NCBI GenBank assembly: GCA_002423545.1
Contig: DIWP01000002.1
Coordinates: 13,200-77,199, forward strand
DNA: 64,000 nt
Reading direction: 5' to 3'
DNA from: Thermoleophilia bacterium UBA6103
GTDB taxonomy: Bacteria; Actinomycetota; Thermoleophilia; UBA2241
Below the pieces are notes generated by a model, which searched no databases, was not told the DNA's origin, and saw only the letters and a list, made by a program, of their open reading frames with translations. The stretch's first letter is position 1. The number at the start of each line of letters is the position of its first letter. Shown piece after piece: positions 27,900-35,977 of the stretch. The position numbers were made by a program, and so were the translations under genes.

Positions 27900-28916
27900 T
27901 CACCCCAGAGACCGCCCCGTCCATGTCACCAGATCGGCGACACGAGCGGCGTACTCGTCGAAGGCCGCGCACGGCAGCGACTGCGGCCCATCGCACAGAG
28001 CCAGCTCGGGGTACGGGTGCGTCTCGACGATGATGCCGTCGGCGCCGGCAGCGATGGCAGCCAGCGACAGAGGCAGGACCAGATCGACGCGACCAGCCGA
28101 GTGACTCGGGTCGACGACCACCGGCAGGTGGCTGAGCTGCTTGATCACCGGCACGGCGGCGATGTCGAGCGTGTTCCTGGTGCTCGTCTCGAAGGTGCGG
28201 ATGCCGCGCTCGCAGAGGATGACGCGGCGGTTCCCCTCCTTGACGATGTACTCGGCGGCCATCAGCAGCTCCTCGACGGTGGCCGACGGACCACGCTTGA
28301 GCAGCACCGGCAGGCCGGCTTTGCCGACCTCGGAGAGAAGCTGGAAGTTCTGCATGTTGCGCGCCCCGATCTGGATGACGTCGACGTGCTCGAGCACGGA
28401 TTCGAGGTCGCGCGGATCCATGAGCTCCGTGACGATCGGCAGACCGGTCTCTTCGCGGGCCGCCGCCAGCATGCGCAGCCCCTCGACGCCGAGGCCCTGG
28501 AACGCGTAGGGCGACGTGCGCGGCTTGAACGCTCCGCCACGGAGCATGGTGCCGCCGGCAGCCTGTACGGCGCGTGCCGCGGCCAGGATCTGCTCGCGGC
28601 TCTCCACCGAGCACGGTCCGGCGATGAGCGCGACATGCTCGCCGCCTATCTTGCGACCACGCACGTCGATGACGGTGTCGGCGGCGTGGAACTCGCGGCT
28701 CACGAGCTTGTACGGCTTGAGGATCGCGACCACGCGATCGACCCCGGCGCAGGCCTCGACCGGAAGAGCGGTCAGCTGCTCGCGGTCTCCGATGGCGCCG
28801 ATGACGGTGACGAGCTGGCCGTGCGACACGTGTGCCGAGGCACCGACCTCCTCGATGCGGGCGACGACGGAGGCGATCTGCTCCTCGGTCGCCCCCTCCT
28901 GCATGACGATCATCAT
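27900..28916 (-). CDS. aroF: 3-deoxy-7-phosphoheptulonate synthase (type I-beta, with regulatory domain)
   Basis: First step of the shikimate pathway. With ATG 28916 it is 338 residues, the same length as the well-known Thermotoga enzyme. The ferredoxin-like regulatory domain (residues 1-85, ends KPYKLVSREF) precedes the barrel with AGPCSVES, GGAFKPRTSPYAFQG, IGARNMQNF and VDPSHSAGR. Allosteric feedback by tyrosine or phenylalanine is expected. An ATG at 28955 would add 13 residues and leaves GGAGG inside the gene; I prefer 28916. Confidence 0.95.
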   Translation of the reverse strand: MMIVMQEGATEEQIASVVARIEEVGASAHVSHGQLVTVIGAIGDREQLTALPVEACAGVDRVVAILKPYKLVSREFHAADTVIDVRGRKIGGEHVALIAGPCSVESREQILAAARAVQAAGGTMLRGGAFKPRTSPYAFQGLGVEGLRMLAAAREETGLPIVTELMDPRDLESVLEHVDVIQIGARNMQNFQLLSEVGKAGLPVLLKRGPSATVEELLMAAEYIVKEGNRRVILCERGIRTFETSTRNTLDIAAVPVIKQLSHLPVVVDPSHSAGRVDLVLPLSLAAIAAGADGIIVETHPYPELALCDGPQSLPCAAFDEYAARVADLVTWTGRSLG

Positions 28917-28992
28917 GCTCAGTGTGACCTCCCCGGGTCGTGGTTGAGCGGCCACGGTCGCACAGCCGGTGGCGCGGTGTCCCGCCGATGCC

Positions 28993-30087
28993 TCATGCCG
29001 GCACCAGTCGGCTCAGTCGCTCGATGAGGACCTCTATCTCGTGCTGCGTGCCGACGCTGACGCGCAGCCAGCCCGGCAGACCCAGCGCCGCACCGTCGCG
29101 GACGATGACGCCGCGGCTCATGAGCGTCTCGAAGACCTGCTCGTGTGGACAGCGGAGTCCGCGGCTGCCGACCAGCATGAAGTTGGCCTGGCTCGGCACG
29201 GTGGGCCGTCCGATCGCGGTCAGCGCCGTCTGCAGCCGGCGGCGCAGCTCTGCCGTCTGTCGGCGCCGCATCAGCATCTGGTCGCCATGACGCAGGGCCT
29301 CGCGCGCGGCGCGCTGCGCCGGTCCGTTGACGTTGAACGGCTGCCGCACACGGTCGACGGCCTCCCGGACCGGAGCCGAGCAGAGTGCGTACCCCACGCG
29401 CAGACCGCAGAGCCCGTAGATCTTGGAGAACGTCCGCAACAGGACCACGTTCTCGTGCCTCTGGGGCAGCTTCAGCGTGTCCTGCCAGTCGTCGGTGTCG
29501 ACAAACTCATTGTACGCCTCGTCGACGACGACGAGCACGTCCTCGGGGACCTGCTCTACGAAGGCCGCCAGATCGGCTGCCGGAAGGTACGTGCCGGTGG
29601 GGTTGTTCGGGTTGCAGACGATCACCATCCTCGTCCGCCGGCCAACGGCCGCGAGCATCGCCTCGAGGTCATGGGTCAGCTCGCGCAGCGGCACGGTCAC
29701 GGGGTGCGCGCCACGCCGCATGCAGAGGCCGCGGTACAGGAGGAACGACGGATCGGCGAAGACGACCTCGTCGCCGCTCTCGAGCATGACCTCACCGAGG
29801 AGGAGCAGGAGCTCGCAGGAGCCATTGCCGACCACCACACCGCCGGCGTCGTGCGCATATCGCTCGGCCAGGGCGTCGCGCAGCTCACGGCAGTGTCCGT
29901 CCGGATAGCGGTTGAGATCGTCGATCCCGGCGGCGATCACCGCCTTGACCTCATCAAAAGGCGGCAACGGGAACTCGTTCGAGGCGAGCTTCACCACCTC
30001 GTCGAGCCCATAGCGGGCGGAGACGTCTTCGATGCGCGCTCCGGGCTCGTACGGCGGTACATCCTTCAGGGTCGAGACGAAGCGCAT
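28993..30087 (-). CDS. hisC: histidinol-phosphate / aromatic aminotransferase (HisC family)
   Basis: A PLP-dependent class I/II transaminase of 364 residues. VKLASNEFPLPP is close to the HisC start; NPNNPTGT and the PLP-lysine motif SKIYGLCGLRVGYA follow. Its ATG overlaps the aroH stop by one base (TGATG). No other histidine genes occur here, and it is embedded between aroH and aroF. It probably transaminates prephenate, phenylpyruvate or 4-hydroxyphenylpyruvate as well as, or instead of, histidinol phosphate; this is inference. Confidence 0.9.
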   Translation of the reverse strand: MRFVSTLKDVPPYEPGARIEDVSARYGLDEVVKLASNEFPLPPFDEVKAVIAAGIDDLNRYPDGHCRELRDALAERYAHDAGGVVVGNGSCELLLLLGEVMLESGDEVVFADPSFLLYRGLCMRRGAHPVTVPLRELTHDLEAMLAAVGRRTRMVIVCNPNNPTGTYLPAADLAAFVEQVPEDVLVVVDEAYNEFVDTDDWQDTLKLPQRHENVVLLRTFSKIYGLCGLRVGYALCSAPVREAVDRVRQPFNVNGPAQRAAREALRHGDQMLMRRRQTAELRRRLQTALTAIGRPTVPSQANFMLVGSRGLRCPHEQVFETLMSRGVIVRDGAALGLPGWLRVSVGTQHEIEVLIERLSRLVPA

Positions 30088-30476
30088 CACTCGGGAAGGT
30101 CCAGGCGCAGTTGGCGGGCTCCGTGGAGGTAGACATGCCGTGCCTGGCCTCCATTGGGCAGATAGCAGTGCACCAGCACCCGGACGCAGCGCTCGACCGC
30201 TCCAGAGACCGGTATCTCCTGGGCGCAAAGGAGCGGTGTGCCGGACAGGCCGACGGTACGCGCGGCGGCGGCCGGGAAGTCGGCCGTCAGGTCGGGCGTG
30301 GCCGTGAAGACGACACTGACGATGTCGTCGCTGCGCAACGCATTGCGTCGCAGGACCTCCGAGACCAGCTCCGCAGTGCGCACACGGATGGCGTCGGCGT
30401 CATCGGTCTCGACGGTGGTCGCGCCGCGAACGGCGCACAGCCTTGGGACAGCTGCGGACGTCCCTCCTCCTCTCAC
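30087..30476 (-). CDS. aroH: chorismate mutase, AroH type
   Basis: Converts chorismate to prephenate. The 129-residue trimeric-type mutase has the family start VRGATTVETDDADAI, FTATPDLTADFPA, and the C-terminal RHVYLHGARQLRLDL. The active-site arginine and glutamate positions (VRG near residue 16; RCVRV) are in place. The start is uncertain: the GTG at 30476 has no ribosome-binding site ahead, and a GGAGGAGGG lies just inside the gene with no good ATG or GTG after it. First gene of the aromatic run. Confidence 0.93.
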   Translation of the reverse strand: MRGGGTSAAVPRLCAVRGATTVETDDADAIRVRTAELVSEVLRRNALRSDDIVSVVFTATPDLTADFPAAAARTVGLSGTPLLCAQEIPVSGAVERCVRVLVHCYLPNGGQARHVYLHGARQLRLDLPE

Positions 30477-30496
30477 GGTCGGGACGGGGACGCATG

Positions 30497-30521
30497 AGTA
30501 TACACCGGGCCTGCGGCCCGG
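30497..30521 (-). promoter_or_regulatory. promoter of the aromatic operon with a palindrome in its spacer
   Basis: Minus strand: TATACT at 30497-30502, with a perfect 7-bp inverted repeat CCGGGCC-GCA-GGCCCGG at 30505-30521 directly upstream and poor -35 bases (CTTTCC, 30520-30525). The repeat could be a rluB terminator stem without a U-run, or an operator. The predicted start near 30490 leaves a leader of only about 14 bases before aroH. Confidence 0.45.
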
Positions 30522-30533
30522 AAAGTCGGACGG

Positions 30534-31823
30534 TCAGTCCGCGTCCGGCTCGTCTCCCGGCTCACCGATCGGGTGCTGTGCGCGGCGGTCGTCCGGCTCG
30601 TCGCCCGAAGCGCCCTGGTCGGCGGCGGCATCTCGCGCGGGCATCTCCCCGGCCGCCTCAACGGGCGTCTCCTCCGCCGGAACGGCGGGCATCTCCTCGG
30701 CGGGGTCGGCGCCCTTCGCGTCGTCGGCGAGCCCCGCGTCGCCGACATCTCCTGCCGCGTCCGCGTCGCCGGCGGCGTCTTCGTCGCCCCCGGAAGGCGC
30801 CTCGTCGGCCGAGCCGACACTCTCGGAGTCTGCGGCGGCCGGCTCCGGCACCTCCGCCGCCAGCGTCACGCCGTGTTCTTCGGGCTCGTCGTCGACGCAG
30901 GCATCGACGTGCTCGGCGGCACGACGCAAAGCCTCGAGCTCGTCGTCTCTCAGGTCGCGCCACGAGCCGACCGCCAGATCGGCGTCCGAGAGCGGTCCAT
31001 ACCGCCGGCGGTGTAACTCGTCGACGGTGAGCCCGAGCGAGGTGAACATGCGTCGGACCTGCCGCTTACGGCCCTGGTGGATGGTCAGCTCGACGAGTGC
31101 CGTCTTGGCGCTCTGTTTCAGGAGACGCGCCTCGGCGGGGGCCGTCATGCCGTCCTCCAGCTGTATCCCCGTACGCAAGGTGGCCAGAGCGCGCTTGCCG
31201 ACCCGTCCCCTGACGCGCACGACATAGGTCTTCGGGACGCCGTAGCTGGGGTGCATCAACCGATGCGCCAGCGCGCCGTCGTTGGTGAGGATGATCAGAC
31301 CGGTCGTCTGTACATCGAGGCGTCCCACCGGGAACAGCGTGCGCCCATCGGGAACGGCATCGACGACGACCTTGTCGGCATGCGGATCGCTGCGTGTGGA
31401 CGCCACGCCACGCGGCTTGTTGAGCAGCACGTACCTCAGAGGACGCATCGCGACGACGTCCCCGTCCACGGCGACCACGGCGTCCGGCTCCAGCTTCTGG
31501 CGCGGGAAATCGACGACCTCGCCGTTGACGGTGACCCTGCCGGCGCGGACCATCTCGTCGCAGTAGCGCCGCGACCCGAGCCCGGCACGGGCGAGGAAGC
31601 CGACCAGGCCCGCGGGCGGCGCCGGCGGAGCCTTCGGCGCGTCGCCACCCTGACGCGCAGCGTCGCGACGACCCTGACCCCCGCGCCGGCGGCCGCCGCG
31701 CCGGCGACCGCGACCACTGCGTTCGCCGCGCGGCTTGTCGTCCTTCTGAGGCGCGCCGTCTCCACCGTCAGATCCGTGCCCACCGCCACCTGGCGTGGCG
31801 TCCTGTCCCGTCTCCTCGTTCAC
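30534..31823 (-). CDS. rluB: 23S rRNA pseudouridine synthase, RluB family, with N- and C-terminal extensions
   Basis: Isomerises a uridine of 23S rRNA (2605 in E. coli numbering is the usual RluB target). After about 65 residues rich in Arg and Gly (GRGRRRGGRRRGG), an S4 domain begins near GLVGFLARAGLGSRR, followed by the catalytic GRLDVQTTGLIILTNDG. The last about 120 residues form an acidic, Ala/Asp/Glu-rich tail. GTG 31823 was chosen for GGAGG 5 bases upstream; it overlaps scpB by 4 bases. Confidence 0.92.
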   Translation of the reverse strand: MNEETGQDATPGGGGHGSDGGDGAPQKDDKPRGERSGRGRRRGGRRRGGQGRRDAARQGGDAPKAPPAPPAGLVGFLARAGLGSRRYCDEMVRAGRVTVNGEVVDFPRQKLEPDAVVAVDGDVVAMRPLRYVLLNKPRGVASTRSDPHADKVVVDAVPDGRTLFPVGRLDVQTTGLIILTNDGALAHRLMHPSYGVPKTYVVRVRGRVGKRALATLRTGIQLEDGMTAPAEARLLKQSAKTALVELTIHQGRKRQVRRMFTSLGLTVDELHRRRYGPLSDADLAVGSWRDLRDDELEALRRAAEHVDACVDDEPEEHGVTLAAEVPEPAAADSESVGSADEAPSGGDEDAAGDADAAGDVGDAGLADDAKGADPAEEMPAVPAEETPVEAAGEMPARDAAADQGASGDEPDDRRAQHPIGEPGDEPDAD

Positions 31824-32395
31824 GGCGTCCTCCGCTCGGCGTTGGCCAGCAGGCGCGCGCGCAGATCCTCTACGTCGTCGGCGTCCGGCGCGAAGCCGTC
31901 CAGCGGCGGGAGGTCGGCGACAGAGCGCAATCCGAGCACCGTCAGAAACCTGTCGGTGGTGCCGTACAGGATCGGCGCTCCGGGTGTCTCGGCGCGACCC
32001 TGCTCGGCGACGAGCCCCCGCTCCTCGAGCGACGCCAGCGCCCACTCCGACGAGACGCCACGTACGCGCGCCACGTCGGCACGGGTCGCCGGCTGCAGGT
32101 AGGCGACCACGCTCAGCGTCTCGAGCAGCGCCGGCGAGAGGTCCTCGGGAGCGCGAGCGCCGCCGTAGCTGATCACGGCCTCCTCGCAGTCCTCGGCGAC
32201 CACGAGCTGATAGCCGCCGGCGACCTCACGCAACTCCACCCCGTGGCGGCCGCAGGAGTACTCCGCCGCCAGACCGCCGGCGGCGTGCGTGACCGTTTCT
32301 TCGTCGGTGGCGCAGGCAGCGGCCAGATCGGCAGCCGGCACCGGGCGCGGCGCGAGGAAGAGGATCGCTTCGAGGCGTCGGGTGAGAAAATCCAT
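31820..32395 (-). CDS. scpB: segregation and condensation protein ScpB
   Basis: Winged-helix kleisin partner of the SMC complex. The protein starts MDFLTRRLEAILFLAPRPV, the normal ScpB opening, and continues through ALLETLSVVAYLQPATRADV and GTTDRFLTVLGL. ATG 32395 gives 191 residues; an in-frame ATG at 32425 would add ten, and neither has a clear ribosome-binding site. It follows scpA by 54 bases and overlaps rluB. Confidence 0.93.
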   Translation of the reverse strand: MDFLTRRLEAILFLAPRPVPAADLAAACATDEETVTHAAGGLAAEYSCGRHGVELREVAGGYQLVVAEDCEEAVISYGGARAPEDLSPALLETLSVVAYLQPATRADVARVRGVSSEWALASLEERGLVAEQGRAETPGAPILYGTTDRFLTVLGLRSVADLPPLDGFAPDADDVEDLRARLLANAERRTP

Positions 32396-32449
32396 AGCGT
32401 GAGGCGTCGCAGGCGACGCTGCCATGCTATCGCAGCGACACCGTGACGG

Positions 32450-33208
32450 TCATCCGGCCGCTGCCGCCTCCACGTCGGCCAGCGGGGTGACGACGATGTC
32501 GGCGAACGCTCGCCTCTGGGCGAGTCTGACCTCACCGCGATTGTGCAGCTCGAGCAGGGCGAAAAAGGTCACAGCACGTTCCAGACGTCCCCGCGGCGCC
32601 ACGGACTGGAAGGAGAAGGCACCGTCGCGCCGCAGAAGGACCCGCAGCCGGCGCAACTCCTCCACCAAAGTCACGGCGACGTCGGTGATATGGCTGCTGT
32701 CGGGCGCCTCAGGCTCCCTGAGCAGCGGTGCCATGGCCTCCGCGAGAGCGGCCGGCGGTAGCCGCCGGCCGGGGTCCGGAATACGCGAACAGTGCGCCGG
32801 CAGACCGGCCTGGCGGGCGATGCGTCCGGCGTGACGGCTCCAGAGCCCGGCGAGGCTTTCGGCGGCGCGACGGAACTGTGTGTAGCGCACCAGCGCCGCG
32901 AGCAGTTCCTCACCGGCCTCCTCCGCCTCCACGTCGGCGATGTCGTCGTCGCCGGGAAGCGAGAGCAGCAGACGAGACTTCATCTCGAGCAGCGTCGCCA
33001 CATGGACCAGGAACTGCGATGTCGTCTCGAGGTCGAACTCACCGGCGTCGGCGAGGCGGACCACGTAGTCGCCGATAAGGCGTGAGACGCTGACCTCCCA
33101 CAGGTCGATCTCCTCACGCAGAACGAGCGTGACGAGGAGGTCGAACGGTCCGCTGAAGACGTCGAGGTCGACGTCCAGGCCTGTCGGGTAGGCCTGCGCG
33201 GACGTCAT
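32450..33208 (-). CDS. scpA: segregation and condensation protein ScpA
   Basis: Kleisin subunit that bridges SMC heads. The 252-residue protein has the family signature DVFSGPFDLLVTLV, LVREEIDLWEV-type text (LREEIDLWEVSVS), and the winged-helix C-terminus with FFALLELHNRGEV. It overlaps ftsZ by 4 bases (ATGA), so ScpA may be translationally coupled to FtsZ. Confidence 0.95.
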   Translation of the reverse strand: MTSAQAYPTGLDVDLDVFSGPFDLLVTLVLREEIDLWEVSVSRLIGDYVVRLADAGEFDLETTSQFLVHVATLLEMKSRLLLSLPGDDDIADVEAEEAGEELLAALVRYTQFRRAAESLAGLWSRHAGRIARQAGLPAHCSRIPDPGRRLPPAALAEAMAPLLREPEAPDSSHITDVAVTLVEELRRLRVLLRRDGAFSFQSVAPRGRLERAVTFFALLELHNRGEVRLAQRRAFADIVVTPLADVEAAAAG

Positions 33209-34458
33209 TCCCCGTCGTCCTCCCCCGTCCTGCGGACAAAGGAGGGGATGTCGAGCTCACCGTCGTCGAAGCTCGGCGGACTCTCGAACAGGGGCGCGCC
33301 GGTGTCCCCGAGCGGAGTACCCAGATCGTCTCGGCGTTCAGGCGCCTCGTCGCGCGGCGGCGCGGCCGCGTCGGCGAAAGCGTGCTCCGGCGGCTGTCCG
33401 AAACCGGTGGCGATGACGGTGACCGCGATGCTGCCCGCCATCTCAGCGTCCATGAGAGCACCGAAGATGATGTTGGCGTCTTCATCGGCCGCCTCGGCGA
33501 TGGCGCCGGCGGCCTCGTTGACCTCGTAGAGCGAGAGGTCCTCGCCGCCGGTGATGTTGAGCAGGATGCCGCGGGCGCCCTCAATGGATGTCTCGAGCAG
33601 GGGCGACGTTATGGCCGCCTGGGCCGCCGCCATGGCGCGATCGTCACCGGAGGCGCGGCCGACGCCCATGAGGGCGGTACCGGCGTTCTGGACGATGGTG
33701 CGCACGTCGGCGAAGTCGAGGTTGATGAGACCGGGGACCGTGATGAGGTCGGTGATGCCCTGGACGCCCTGCCTGAGGACGTCGTCGGCGAAGCGGAACG
33801 CCTCGACGACCGAGGTGGTCCGATCGACGGCCGCGAGGAGGCGGTCGTTGGGGATCGTGATGACCGTGTCGGCGGTGGCGCGCAGGGCCGCGATGCCCTC
33901 CTCTGCCTGGCGCAGCCGCTGGTGGCCCTCGAAGGAGAAGGGACGCGTGACGATCGCCACCGCCAGCGCCCCCAGTTCACGTGCCACGGCGGCGATGACC
34001 GGCGCCCCGCCGGTACCGGTACCGCCGCCCTCGCCGGCCGTGACGAAGACGAGGTCGGCGCCGCGCAAAGCCTGCTTGAGCTCGTCGTGCGAGCCTTCCG
34101 TGGCCAGACGGCCCACTTCGGGGTCGGCTCCTCCGCCGAGCCCGTGCGTGATCTCCTGGCCGATGTGGATCTTGACATCGGCGTCGCAGGTGGCCAGCGA
34201 CTGGATGTCCGTGTTGACGGCGATGAACTCGACGCCCCTGATACCGGAGTCCACCATGCGGTTGACGGCGTTGGTGCCGGCACCGCCGATACCGACGACT
34301 TTAATAGTCGTAACGTACGGTCGGTCGCCGCCGACGATCGGTTCGTCCAGCGGCGACGGCGATCTGGTCTCCGTGTCGGCGGCCGCCTGCCCTGCCTCGT
34401 CATCCGTGCGGCGGAACAGCTCGTTCAGTCCGTCACGCATGCTGGCGCGCTTTTCCAT
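33205..34458 (-). CDS. ftsZ: cell division protein FtsZ
   Basis: Tubulin-like GTPase of the division ring. The 417-residue product has about 45 extra N-terminal residues before VVGIGGAGTNAVNRM. The glycine loop is GEGGGTGTGGAP (Gly replaces the usual Ala), and the T7 loop NLDFADVRTI is intact. The C-terminal peptide LDIPSFVRR is conserved and should bind FtsA/ZipA-like partners. ATG 34458 has GAGG 6 bases upstream. It sits between parA and scpA, not in a dcw cluster, and overlaps parA by 26 bases. Confidence 0.95.
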   Translation of the reverse strand: MEKRASMRDGLNELFRRTDDEAGQAAADTETRSPSPLDEPIVGGDRPYVTTIKVVGIGGAGTNAVNRMVDSGIRGVEFIAVNTDIQSLATCDADVKIHIGQEITHGLGGGADPEVGRLATEGSHDELKQALRGADLVFVTAGEGGGTGTGGAPVIAAVARELGALAVAIVTRPFSFEGHQRLRQAEEGIAALRATADTVITIPNDRLLAAVDRTTSVVEAFRFADDVLRQGVQGITDLITVPGLINLDFADVRTIVQNAGTALMGVGRASGDDRAMAAAQAAITSPLLETSIEGARGILLNITGGEDLSLYEVNEAAGAIAEAADEDANIIFGALMDAEMAGSIAVTVIATGFGQPPEHAFADAAAPPRDEAPERRDDLGTPLGDTGAPLFESPPSFDDGELDIPSFVRRTGEDDGE

Positions 34459-35200
34459 TGAGCACCTCGCGTGCTACTGCCCTGTATGCCTCAGCGCCAG
34501 GCCCTCGTCCATCGTACTTCAGGATCGAGCATCCCTGCACCGGCGCTTCGGCAAAACGGATCGTCTTGCGCACCACCGTCGAGAAGACGAGGGGGCCGAA
34601 GTTCTCTTTGAGGACCGCCACCGCCTCCTGCCCGTGGACCGTACGCGCATCGAACATGGTCGGCAGGATACCGCGGATGGTCACGTCCGGGTTCAGATTC
34701 TCGCGGATCATCTCGAGCGTCCGTTCCAGCTGTGCCAGCCCGCGCAGTGAGAGGTACTCGCACTGCACCGGCACGATGACGCTCCGCGCCGCCGTGAGGG
34801 CGTTGATGGTCAGCAGACCCAGCGACGGCGGCGTGTCGATCAGGATGAAGTCGTAGCGTTCGTCGACCGGCCGCAGGGCTCGCTGCAGGGCCCGCTCGCG
34901 ACCGATCTGCGCCGACAGGGCGAGCTCGGCGCCGGCCAGGTCGATGCTCCCGACCGCGACGTCGATCTCCGCCTCTGTGATGACATCCTCGATGGCCGTC
35001 TTCCCCACCAGAACGTCGTACATCGAAGCGGCGACCTGCTCCGGGTCTATGCCCAGGCACATCGTCAGGTTGCTCTGCGGGTCCATGTCCACACCGAGGA
35101 CCCGGTGGCCGAGCTCGCGCAGCGCGGCGCCGACGTTCAGAGCCGAGGTGGTCTTCGCCACGCCACCTTTCTGATTGGCGAAGGCGATCACGTGCGCCAC
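34433..35200 (-). CDS. parA: ParA/Soj family chromosome-partitioning ATPase
   Basis: Deviant Walker-type ATPase. The 255-residue protein starts near AHVIAFANQKGGVAKTT, with the KGGxxKT signature, then VDMDPQSN and DTPPSLGLLTINA. I chose GTG 35200 because AAAGGGG lies 8 bases upstream; GTG 35209 overlaps that site. No parB follows. This is the parA that precedes scpAB in Actinobacteria (for example the Rv1708-Rv1709-Rv1710 order in Mycobacterium), here separated from scpA by ftsZ. Confidence 0.9.
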   Translation of the reverse strand: MAHVIAFANQKGGVAKTTSALNVGAALRELGHRVLGVDMDPQSNLTMCLGIDPEQVAASMYDVLVGKTAIEDVITEAEIDVAVGSIDLAGAELALSAQIGRERALQRALRPVDERYDFILIDTPPSLGLLTINALTAARSVIVPVQCEYLSLRGLAQLERTLEMIRENLNPDVTIRGILPTMFDARTVHGQEAVAVLKENFGPLVFSTVVRKTIRFAEAPVQGCSILKYDGRGPGAEAYRAVAREVLNGKARQHA

Positions 35201-35312
35201 GGCGTGCACCCCTTTCCGCGCCTGCCCAGAGCACCGACGAGACCCATACGAGAGTCCGGCACGATCCGCCGACTCTTCTTCTTCCAGCGGCAGAGAAACC
35301 CTGCATGAGACG

Positions 35313-35353
35313 TAAAAGGCGCAGGCCGGGGCCCTGCGGCTCCGGTCTGCGCC
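35313..35353 (-). terminator. rho-independent terminator after yajC
   Basis: Read on the minus strand: GGCGCAGACCGG, a 12-base loop, CCGGCCTGCGCC (one mismatch), then UUUUA (35313-35317). This is the only hairpin with a U-tract that I find in the window. It closes the EF-G2-to-yajC transcription unit and separates it from parA. Confidence 0.85.
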
Positions 35354-35395
35354 GTCATCGCGTCGACGACCCGCCGACGCCGCTTACGCCTCTGT

Positions 35396-35938
35396 TCAGC
35401 CGCCGCGCCGCTTCGGCGCCTTCTCAGCTGCCGGAGCCTCCGGCGCTGTGGGAGCCTCTTCTTCCGCCTCGAGAGAGTCGTACGTCTCCTCCTCCTCGAG
35501 GGCTTCCTCTTCCGCGTACTCTTCGTCGTACTCCTCGTCGTCGCCCTCGGCGTCGACGTATTCCTCTTCGTACTCTTCCTCTTCGTCGTAGACGCCCTCA
35601 TCGCCGGCCTCGAGCTCGGCGACCTCTTCGTCCTCGTACTCTTCTTCCTCGATGTACTCTTCTTCTTCCTCGATGTCGGGCGTCGTGATGGACGAGATGG
35701 CGCGCTTCATGTACTTGACCTGCGTGCGCGGCGCGATCTCGATCATGACCCAGTCGGGGCCGACCTTCTTCACGGTGCCGTACTCGCCGCCGATGGTGAC
35801 CACTTCATCGCCGCGCTTGAGCATCGTGACCATCTCCTGATGCTGCTGCTTCTGGCGACGCTGCGGGCGGATGGCCAGGAAGTAGAAGATGCCGCCGAAC
35901 AGGACGACGTAGATGATGAGCATGACGGTGCCGTTCAC
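35396..35938 (-). CDS. yajC: preprotein translocase subunit YajC with acidic C-terminal extension
   Basis: Single-pass inner-membrane accessory of the SecDF complex. The core is residues 1-90: a membrane segment (LIIYVVLFGGIFYFLAI), then RPQRRQKQQHQEMV and the small domain with GDEVVTIGGEYGTV. The next 75 residues are extremely acidic (runs of Glu with Tyr), ending in a short basic PKRRGG. Family members are normally about 85-120 residues. It follows tgt, a classic tgt-yajC pairing, but no secD/secF comes after it. Start is GTG with GGGGGAG 8 bases upstream. Confidence 0.93.
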   Translation of the reverse strand: MNGTVMLIIYVVLFGGIFYFLAIRPQRRQKQQHQEMVTMLKRGDEVVTIGGEYGTVKKVGPDWVMIEIAPRTQVKYMKRAISSITTPDIEEEEEYIEEEEYEDEEVAELEAGDEGVYDEEEEYEEEYVDAEGDDEEYDEEYAEEEALEEEETYDSLEAEEEAPTAPEAPAAEKAPKRRGG

Positions 35939-35977
35939 TGTACAACTCCCCCTTGTGGGCGTTTCGGCCGCCGGCGG

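Noticed and set aside
26862..29027. 721-codon plus-strand open frame
   Set aside because: Antisense to tyrA and aroF; no recognisable domain.
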